This document shows positions 56,600-64,000 of a stretch of DNA of 64,000 nucleotides, piece after piece (position 1 is the stretch's first letter; the number at the start of each line of letters is the position of its first letter). The notes under the pieces are model-generated. The model was not told the origin of the DNA. It saw only the letters and a program-made list of their open reading frames with translations, and did not search any database. This stretch comes from Fodinibius salinus (GTDB lineage Bacteria; Bacteroidota; Rhodothermia; Balneolales; Balneolaceae): NCBI RefSeq assembly GCF_008124865.1, contig NZ_VNHY01000004.1, positions 124,001 through 188,000 on the forward strand, given 5' to 3'. The position numbers and the translations under genes are program-made.

Positions 56600-56671
56600 A
56601 GCGGGAGACGAGATTCGAACCCGCGACCTTCACGTTGGCAACGTGATGCTCTACCACTGAGCTACTCCCGC
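56600..56671 (-). tRNA. tRNA-Gly (GCC)
   Basis: Acceptor GCGGGAG / CTCCCGC, anticodon arm CACGT-TGCCAAC-GTG with anticodon GCC, T arm GCGGG-TTCGAAT-CTCGT, discriminator T as usual for Gly; CCA not encoded. Confidence 0.9.
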
Positions 56672-56844
56672 TTGAAATCGAAGCTAAATATAAGGGTTAC
56701 TCATCCTTTATTTCAACTTAAATATTATTTTTTAAAAGACACTTTAAACAAATTCTAACAAGAACTTGTACTAACTAATAAATTAATACTGATCTACCAC
56801 TCTTTAGTAAGCAATTACTCTTCTAAAAGCTATCCATTTAAGAT

Positions 56845-58167
<1,323 letters not shown>

Positions 58168-58187
58168 TTATTAGTTCTAGTTGATTA

Positions 58188-58541
58188 TTACTCTTCTTCT
58201 GAGCTGGAAAATGATTCTACTGCTTCTTCCAGCGACTCGAAATGATCAAATACCGTAACTAACTTAGTTACTACCAGCAAGCTTTCAATTTTATCAGTAG
58301 GATTAGCAATTCGCAAGTCACCGCCGGCTTTGCGCATAGTCGTAAGTCCGCCAATAAGCATACCAAGGCCGGAAGAGTTCATAAACTTTACTTTCCCTAC
58401 ATCCGCAACAACATTGGTCTTGCCGTCATCAATGAGTTCGTGGAGCTTCTCATTTAGCTTAACAGCGTCGGGACCACCCATGACATTGCCCTTAAATTGG
58501 ATAACAACACAATTGTAACGTTCTGATACATTGAAGTTCAT
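58188..58541 (-). CDS. STAS-domain anti-sigma factor antagonist
   Basis: 117 residues. SpoIIAA-like fold with the phosphorylatable serine in FMNSSGLGMLIGGLTT at about residues 53-68. Would bind a partner serine kinase/anti-sigma factor (not in the window). A C-terminal acidic tail (ESFSSSEEE) is unusual. Confidence 0.85.
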   Translation of the reverse strand: MNFNVSERYNCVVIQFKGNVMGGPDAVKLNEKLHELIDDGKTNVVADVGKVKFMNSSGLGMLIGGLTTMRKAGGDLRIANPTDKIESLLVVTKLVTVFDHFESLEEAVESFSSSEEE

Positions 58542-58705
58542 ACTTGAATCCCCTTTATTATTTGGAATTAAAAATTAAACAGAAGCTTTTTAGCAACATC
58601 TTGATGCTAATTTCTGCCCTGAACTTTTACTACGATTACAACCCAAAGTTGTTACAATAACTAAAAAATATTGTACAACAGAATAAAATTATTGACTGCC
58701 CGATA

Positions 58706-59620
58706 TTACGAAGCTTCCTTTCTCCATCTTCGGAGCTCTACAACCATAGCACTCGCTACAAATAACGAACTATATGTTCCAATAATTACGCCCAACATCA
58801 GCGCAAAAGAAAATCCCTTGAGTACTTCACCGCCAAAAATAAACAGCACAGTTACCACAAACAAGGTTGTCACCGATGTAATGACGGTCCGGCTAAGCGT
58901 ATCATTTAAGCTTTTGTTTATCATTTCGTCATAATCCATCGTTTTGTAGAGCAAACTGTTTTCCCGGATGCGGTCAAAAACTACCACGGTGTCATTCAGA
59001 GAATAACCCACAATAGTCAAAAAGGCTGCAATAATCGACTGGTCAATCTGCATGCTAAAGGGAGCAATTTCACCAAAGATCGTAAATACTCCAACGACGA
59101 TTAGTACATCATGAAACAAAGCGGCCACCGCCCCCGCTGAGAACGTCCAGTTTTTGAATCGAATAAATATGTATATAAAGATGACAATAAGTGCAAAGAT
59201 AATAGCATTGAGGGCACCTCGTTTGAGATCTTCAGCAAAACGGGCTCCTACAATATCGGTTTTAATGACATTAGCCTGATTACCTTCAAAGCTCTGCTCC
59301 ACGGCACCTAAAATAGCATTCTGTACAGTCGTGATATCGCGTTCATCATCGGTACGGATAAGGATATCACGGGGAGATCCAAACCGCTTTACCACAGGCG
59401 TACTGCCCAGCGATTCTGTAAGAGCTGAACGTAATTCAACAACTTCTATCGGTTCGTCAAATTCAAGGGTGAATTCTTTACCTCCCTTAAAGTCGATGCC
59501 ATACTGTAGACCTTTGGTAAAAATTCCGATGATTGCCGCTAGCAACAAAATGCCGGAAATGACATAGCCAATCTTATGGGCCTTAATAAAGTTAAAATCT
59601 GGTGTTTCGAACCATCTCAT
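58706..59620 (-). CDS. secF: Protein translocase subunit SecF
   Basis: 304 residues, six membrane helices. GIDFKGGKEFTLEF near the start, GYSLNDTVVVFDRIREN near residue 205, LNDTLSRTVITSVTTL after it. Works with SecD using proton-motive force to complete export. Separate from secD, 41 bp apart. Confidence 0.93.
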   Translation of the reverse strand: MRWFETPDFNFIKAHKIGYVISGILLLAAIIGIFTKGLQYGIDFKGGKEFTLEFDEPIEVVELRSALTESLGSTPVVKRFGSPRDILIRTDDERDITTVQNAILGAVEQSFEGNQANVIKTDIVGARFAEDLKRGALNAIIFALIVIFIYIFIRFKNWTFSAGAVAALFHDVLIVVGVFTIFGEIAPFSMQIDQSIIAAFLTIVGYSLNDTVVVFDRIRENSLLYKTMDYDEMINKSLNDTLSRTVITSVTTLFVVTVLFIFGGEVLKGFSFALMLGVIIGTYSSLFVASAMVVELRRWRKEAS

Positions 59621-59661
59621 AATATCTGAACCTTAATTCTTAATATTGAATTTTCTTTGTA

Positions 59662-61482
59662 TTAACCGAAGCTAATGTCTTTGGATTTTTCGCGCGTCAG
59701 GTAATCGACAACTACCCTAGTAATCACAATAGCACTGAAGAGTGAAGCCACAATACCGGCCATCAATGTTACTGCAAATCCTTTAATAGGACCTACCCCA
59801 AAACTGTAAAGGATGATACCCACGAAAAAAGTGGTAATATTGGCATCCATAATCGCACTCATGGCATTTGAATATCCACCATCGATAGCCGCATTCAGGG
59901 TTTTTCCGGTACGCCTTTCCTCCCTGATGCGGTCAAAAATGAGTACGTTAGCGTCAACAGCCATACCAATGGTTAGCACAATACCGGCAATGCCCGGCAA
60001 AGTAAGCGTAGCTTTAAAAGCCGCCAAAATTCCTAGAATAAAGATGATATTCAGCAACAGTGCCAAGTCGGCAATGGCTCCACCGGAATGGTAATAGGCA
60101 ATCATAAACATAGCGACGATAACTAAGCCGATGAGTGTTGAATAAAAACCGGCCTGAATAGATTCTTGTCCCAGCGTGGCACCAACCGTACGCTCTTCAA
60201 TAATTTCGAGGGGAGCTGGCAGTGCACCCGAAAGCAAAATATTAACTAAGTCTTGTGCTTCGGTAACACTTCCCAATCCTGAAATTGAGGATCGGCCATC
60301 AGATATTTTTGTTTCTACGTTGGGATAGGAGTACACATAACCATCAAGCACAATGGCAATGGGCTTCCCGATATTAGCACCGGTAATACGTGCCCAGCGT
60401 CGTGCTCCTTCGGCATTCATATTCATGGATACCCGCGGCTGATTGGTTTCCCGCCGGAAGTTTACGCTTGCCTCAGAAATTACATCACCCGTCATTTCAA
60501 CTTCGGAACGTACAGCAATAATTTCATACAGCTCCTGCCCGTTTTCAGCAGTTTGAAAAGGAGTTGCGCCCCACATAAGCTCGATATTCCGAGGGACAAA
60601 TTCCTGAACTTTAGGATCCTGCAATAATTCATTAACACGACCCGTATCTCGTGCAGTAGCATAACCAATGGAATAAGGATTGCGTCCCCGGGGATTCAAT
60701 ACCTCTAATAAGGGATTTTGTCCTGAGCTTTGTTGAACAGTATCAGTCGTATCAGATTGTGCCTGCTGGTTATAGTAACTGACAATACTTTCTCTGGTAG
60801 ACTGAATCTGATCAGGTTGGCCAACCAATCGAAATTCCAAACGGGCCGTTCCCTTTAACAGGCCACGAACTCGTTCCTTATTGGCTACACCGGGCAGCTC
60901 AACAACCACTCTGCTATTACCCTGCTTGAAAATAGCAGGCTCAGTTACACCGTATCGGTCCACACGCGAACGGATAATGTCCATTGCACGATCTACTGCA
61001 GAGTCACGCTGTTTCTTTAGATAGCTTGCAATTTCTTGGTTTGATGATCGCCGCGTTATATTCTCGGTTTCTGAACGATAATACCGACTCAAACGACCGT
61101 CGGGATAACGCTGCTCAAAAATCTGTACCATCTCATCAATAAAATCGGTATCATTTTGTAGTGATTGTTCTTTGGCTGCATCAATAACCTTATTGAGTGT
61201 AGAGTCTGCATCCTGACCGGCCAGTTCACTCATCAGCTTAGCAGTACCAAGCTCCATCGTAACGTGCATACCACCCTGCAAGTCAAGCCCCAGTGAAAGA
61301 GAATTCTGGCGCAAATTTTGAAGACGCTGCGCGTTTTCATCTTTATACTCTACGCGTTCCGCCTCTGGTAATCCTTCGATATAATTTTGCTCGAGCATAT
61401 TTGCCATTGTCGGCCACAAATACCATACTGAAATGGCCAAAAAAGCAACAATAAAACCTATCTTTGTTCCATTACCTTGCAT
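59662..61482 (-). CDS. secD: Protein translocase subunit SecD
   Basis: 606 residues. GLDLQGGMHVTMEL near 50, periplasmic P1 domain with RVDRYGVTEPAIFKQGNSRV, then the C-terminal six-helix domain with GMAVDANVLIFDRIREERR. Same operon as secF. Confidence 0.93.
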   Translation of the reverse strand: MQGNGTKIGFIVAFLAISVWYLWPTMANMLEQNYIEGLPEAERVEYKDENAQRLQNLRQNSLSLGLDLQGGMHVTMELGTAKLMSELAGQDADSTLNKVIDAAKEQSLQNDTDFIDEMVQIFEQRYPDGRLSRYYRSETENITRRSSNQEIASYLKKQRDSAVDRAMDIIRSRVDRYGVTEPAIFKQGNSRVVVELPGVANKERVRGLLKGTARLEFRLVGQPDQIQSTRESIVSYYNQQAQSDTTDTVQQSSGQNPLLEVLNPRGRNPYSIGYATARDTGRVNELLQDPKVQEFVPRNIELMWGATPFQTAENGQELYEIIAVRSEVEMTGDVISEASVNFRRETNQPRVSMNMNAEGARRWARITGANIGKPIAIVLDGYVYSYPNVETKISDGRSSISGLGSVTEAQDLVNILLSGALPAPLEIIEERTVGATLGQESIQAGFYSTLIGLVIVAMFMIAYYHSGGAIADLALLLNIIFILGILAAFKATLTLPGIAGIVLTIGMAVDANVLIFDRIREERRTGKTLNAAIDGGYSNAMSAIMDANITTFFVGIILYSFGVGPIKGFAVTLMAGIVASLFSAIVITRVVVDYLTREKSKDISFG

Positions 61483-61559
61483 AATAAGTCAGTTAATGAT
61501 TGTTAAAATTGAATTTCATACGTCGCAAAAGAGAAAGTAAAAAGAAGAGCAAATCAAAA

Positions 61560-62105
61560 TTACGGAGCCCCAATCGCTATGCTATTTGCCATGGGCGTCA
61601 GTGATTGCTCATGGTCAGAATAAGTATTAATAAACGATCCCACAGCGGGTTGAAAAAATACTGCCCGTCGGGCTATAAAAGAATCGACATGTGATAACGA
61701 AAGATGCTCTTTGCCCGAAAATAGCGACTTGGGAAATGGTGATGTAGAAACCGCCGACATCCCATTTCCTGTTTGAAAATAATTCCACTCAATAAGCAAT
61801 AATTGATATACCTTATCAGAAGCTGCCGACCTTAAGAAGGAAAATGCGAAAGCCTTATTATTTTGCCGTACAATCTGTGAAGCTTCTTCAATAACCTTAT
61901 CGATATGCCGTTCTGACTTCCGCAGATTATTGAGCTCCTTCTCCAGCTTGATATTATCACCTGACTTAGCCTTGGTTCGCAGCCAATCGGCAAAAGCAGT
62001 AGACGTATCAGCAGCTTGTGCTGGCTGTAGAATGGAGAAACCAAAACCTACTCCCACAAACAGGATAATAACCAATCGAATAATATGTAATCGCAGTCGA
62101 TTCAT
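61560..62105 (-). CDS. Hypothetical exported protein
   Basis: 181 residues with a signal peptide (LHIIRLVIILFVGVGFGFSI, cleavage near AQAADT). The mature part is helical. It precedes secD in the same direction, 77 bp away. No domain recognised. Confidence 0.6.
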   Translation of the reverse strand: MNRLRLHIIRLVIILFVGVGFGFSILQPAQAADTSTAFADWLRTKAKSGDNIKLEKELNNLRKSERHIDKVIEEASQIVRQNNKAFAFSFLRSAASDKVYQLLLIEWNYFQTGNGMSAVSTSPFPKSLFSGKEHLSLSHVDSFIARRAVFFQPAVGSFINTYSDHEQSLTPMANSIAIGAP

Positions 62106-62207
62106 CAGTGGCAGAAAATAGGGAGAAACAAAGAGTGGAACAAACAGTTTTTAGTGAACAGCCCTATCCGTCTTTAATCATACTGCCAATTAAGGCGTAG
62201 TAAATCG

Positions 62208-64000
62208 TTACTCCGCAAATACTTCCTGCTCTCCTTCGCGGGCAAATTCTTCTTTGAGATATTGCCCGGTATAACTTTCATCCATCTGTGCCACCTCTTC
62301 AGGTGTTCCTTCAGCAATAATTTGCCCACCGTCGCGACCGCCCTCGGGGCCCAGATCAATAATCCAGTCAGAGGCTTTGATCAAATCCAGGTTATGCTCG
62401 ATAACAATTACGGTATTCCCCTTATCCACCAGTTGTTGACAAACATCCACCAGCAAGCGTACATCCTGGAAGTGCAATCCCGTCGTGGGCTCATCCAGAA
62501 TATAGAGCGTATCTCCGGTACCTACTTTGGATAATTCTCTTGCCAGCTTGATACGCTGTGCCTCACCCCCGGATAGCGTAGTACTGGGCTGCCCAAGCCT
62601 TAGATAACCAAGTCCCACATCTACCAGCGTACCCAAAATACGATTAATGGCCGGCACGGAATCAAAAAACTCATGCGCCTCTGAAACAGACATGTTAAGT
62701 ACATCCGAAATATTCTTGCCTTTATAATAAATTTCGAGCGTTTCGCGGTTATAGCGCGCGCCATTACAAGTTTCGCAATCCACATAGACATCAGGCAAGA
62801 AATTCATCTCAATTTTGCGTACACCATCACCGTTGCATTCCTCACAACGGCCGCCTTTTACATTAAATGAAAATCGTCCCTGATCATATCCACGGATCTT
62901 AGACTCGGGCAACTCGGCAAAAAGCTTACGGATATGGTCAAACACCTTAGTGTAGGTCCCGGGATTTGAGCGAGGCGTTCGTCCGATGGGACTTTGATCT
63001 ACCGATATAATTTTATCCAGATTGTCAATTCCCTGCACCTGATCATACGGCAGCGGCACCGATTTTGAATTATAGAATTCCGATGACAAAATAGGCTCAA
63101 GCGTCTGATTAATAAGGGAGCTCTTACCACTGCCACTTACACCGGTCACACAAATAAATTTGCCCAATGGAATATCCACACTCACCTTTTTGAGGTTATG
63201 TCCCCGTGCCTTTTGCAGCCGCACCGTCTTCCCATTACCCTCGCGGCGCTCATCGGGATAGGGTACAACTTCTTCATCTTTCAAGAATTTGGCTGTCATT
63301 GATTCAGGATCCAAATCCTCGGGGCGTCCTTCGGTGACAATTTCACCGCCGTGTTCGCCGGCACCCGGACCCAGATCAAGTACATAGTCCGCTTCCTCGA
63401 TGGTTTCACGGTCGTGCTCAACCACAATTACACTGTTGCCCAAATCACGAAGGGTCTTAAGCGACTTAATCAGCTTAATATTGTCTCGCTGATGCAAACC
63501 GATGCTGGGCTCATCCAAAATATACAGTACCCCTACCAGCTGTGTACCAATTTGCGTGGCCAAACGAATGCGCTGCGCTTCTCCACCACTAAGTGTTTGT
63601 GCTTCGCGGTTAAGCGTTAGGTAATTGAGTCCCACATTGAGCAGAAAGTCAACGCGGTCCCGTACTTCCTTAAGTACCTGGGTGCCAATTTTCTGTTGGC
63701 GCTCGGTCAGATCTAAGTTATTGATGGCATCGCGCAGCTCGGCAATATCCATATTCACCAGCTCGTCGATGGTATATCCATCAATACGATATGAAAGTGC
63801 TTCTTTGTTCAGCCGGCCACCCCCACATGCGGGGCAATCGATCTTGGCCATATATGATTTGGCCTTGTCACGCTTTTTGTTGGATTTGCTTTCCTCATAC
63901 TGCTCGCGAATCTTATTCCGTAGTCCCTTATAGGAATGTTTATACGTTACATCATCATTACGGAAGTTATAGCTTACATCATACTGCCGGTCACCACCGC
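62208..64000 (-). CDS. uvrA: Excinuclease ABC subunit A, C-terminal part
   Basis: The frame enters from the right edge and stops at 62208, so ~597 C-terminal residues are visible; the true start is outside. Zinc site CPACGGGRLN, signature LSGGEAQRIRLATQIG with Walker B LYILDEPSIGL, second Walker A GVSGSGKSS, zinc site CEECNGDG...CETCNGARYN, second signature LSGGEAQRIKLARELS and LDEPTTGLH. DNA-damage recognition in nucleotide excision repair. Confidence 0.95.
   Translation of the reverse strand, partial: GGDRQYDVSYNFRNDDVTYKHSYKGLRNKIREQYEESKSNKKRDKAKSYMAKIDCPACGGGRLNKEALSYRIDGYTIDELVNMDIAELRDAINNLDLTERQQKIGTQVLKEVRDRVDFLLNVGLNYLTLNREAQTLSGGEAQRIRLATQIGTQLVGVLYILDEPSIGLHQRDNIKLIKSLKTLRDLGNSVIVVEHDRETIEEADYVLDLGPGAGEHGGEIVTEGRPEDLDPESMTAKFLKDEEVVPYPDERREGNGKTVRLQKARGHNLKKVSVDIPLGKFICVTGVSGSGKSSLINQTLEPILSSEFYNSKSVPLPYDQVQGIDNLDKIISVDQSPIGRTPRSNPGTYTKVFDHIRKLFAELPESKIRGYDQGRFSFNVKGGRCEECNGDGVRKIEMNFLPDVYVDCETCNGARYNRETLEIYYKGKNISDVLNMSVSEAHEFFDSVPAINRILGTLVDVGLGYLRLGQPSTTLSGGEAQRIKLARELSKVGTGDTLYILDEPTTGLHFQDVRLLVDVCQQLVDKGNTVIVIEHNLDLIKASDWIIDLGPEGGRDGGQIIAEGTPEEVAQMDESYTGQYLKEEFAREGEQEVFAE

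Overview
The window looks like a chromosome segment of a Balneolota/Rhodothermota-type bacterium (Bacteroidota relatives). This is inferred from gene content, not from a database search: separate secD and secF genes (fused in most Bacteroidia), propionyl-CoA carboxylase beta and methylmalonyl-CoA epimerase, a DUF4153 membrane protein, and a small GIY-YIG gene next to a tRNA. Two host blocks (about 1-7.3 kb and 48.6-64 kb) flank a large accessory region.

Left host block (1-7.3 kb): acyl-CoA carboxylase beta (cut by the window edge), a very acidic unknown protein, an ABC ATPase, a Tat-exported metallo-beta-lactamase-fold hydrolase, a GroES-like protein, a short-chain dehydrogenase and small proteins. 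Right host block (48.6-64 kb): tRNA-Pro(GGG), DUF4153 protein, mce, serA, engB, purF, an MscS channel, a tRNA-Gly locus duplicated around a GIY-YIG gene, purA, a STAS protein, secF, secD and the 3' part of uvrA.

Accessory region (7.3-48.6 kb): a 43-bp piece of the tRNA-Pro 3' half occurs three times in the same orientation (7325, 10393, 48537). This delimits two tandem integrated elements. Element A (3 kb) has the same end sequences as element B but no integrase. It carries a two-gene operon, an NdpA-like nucleoid protein and a four-helix membrane protein, that looks like a defence-type sensor/effector pair. It is best read as a cis-mobilisable (CIME-like) hitch-hiker. Element B (38 kb) is a prophage with a tyrosine integrase next to tRNA-Pro, a CI-type repressor opposite a Cro-like gene, and an excisionase-like gene. 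Many small early genes follow, then a pol-X-like nucleotidyltransferase, a ParB-like protein, a cytosine methyltransferase, a CHC2 zinc protein and an SF3 helicase with a candidate iteron array just downstream.

The late half of element B has no terminase, portal, tape-measure or tail gene that I recognise. It instead has about a dozen small proteins ending in one C-terminal membrane helix, several with enzymatic or binding domains (transglutaminase-like, lysozyme-like, peptidoglycan-binding, beta-gamma-crystallin-like). It also has a 1400-residue polyvalent protein (RecA-like ATPase, ArdC, metallopeptidase, ParB/DdrB-like), two adjacent beta-rich capsid candidates with a strong terminator between them, a spike/adhesin and a lysis cassette. 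I infer an undescribed integrative, tailless, internal-membrane phage. It also encodes an initiator-type tRNA-Met, three copies of a hairpin with integron attC architecture, a 10-bp phased NGAT array, and two 5'-leader hairpins that share an identical loop.
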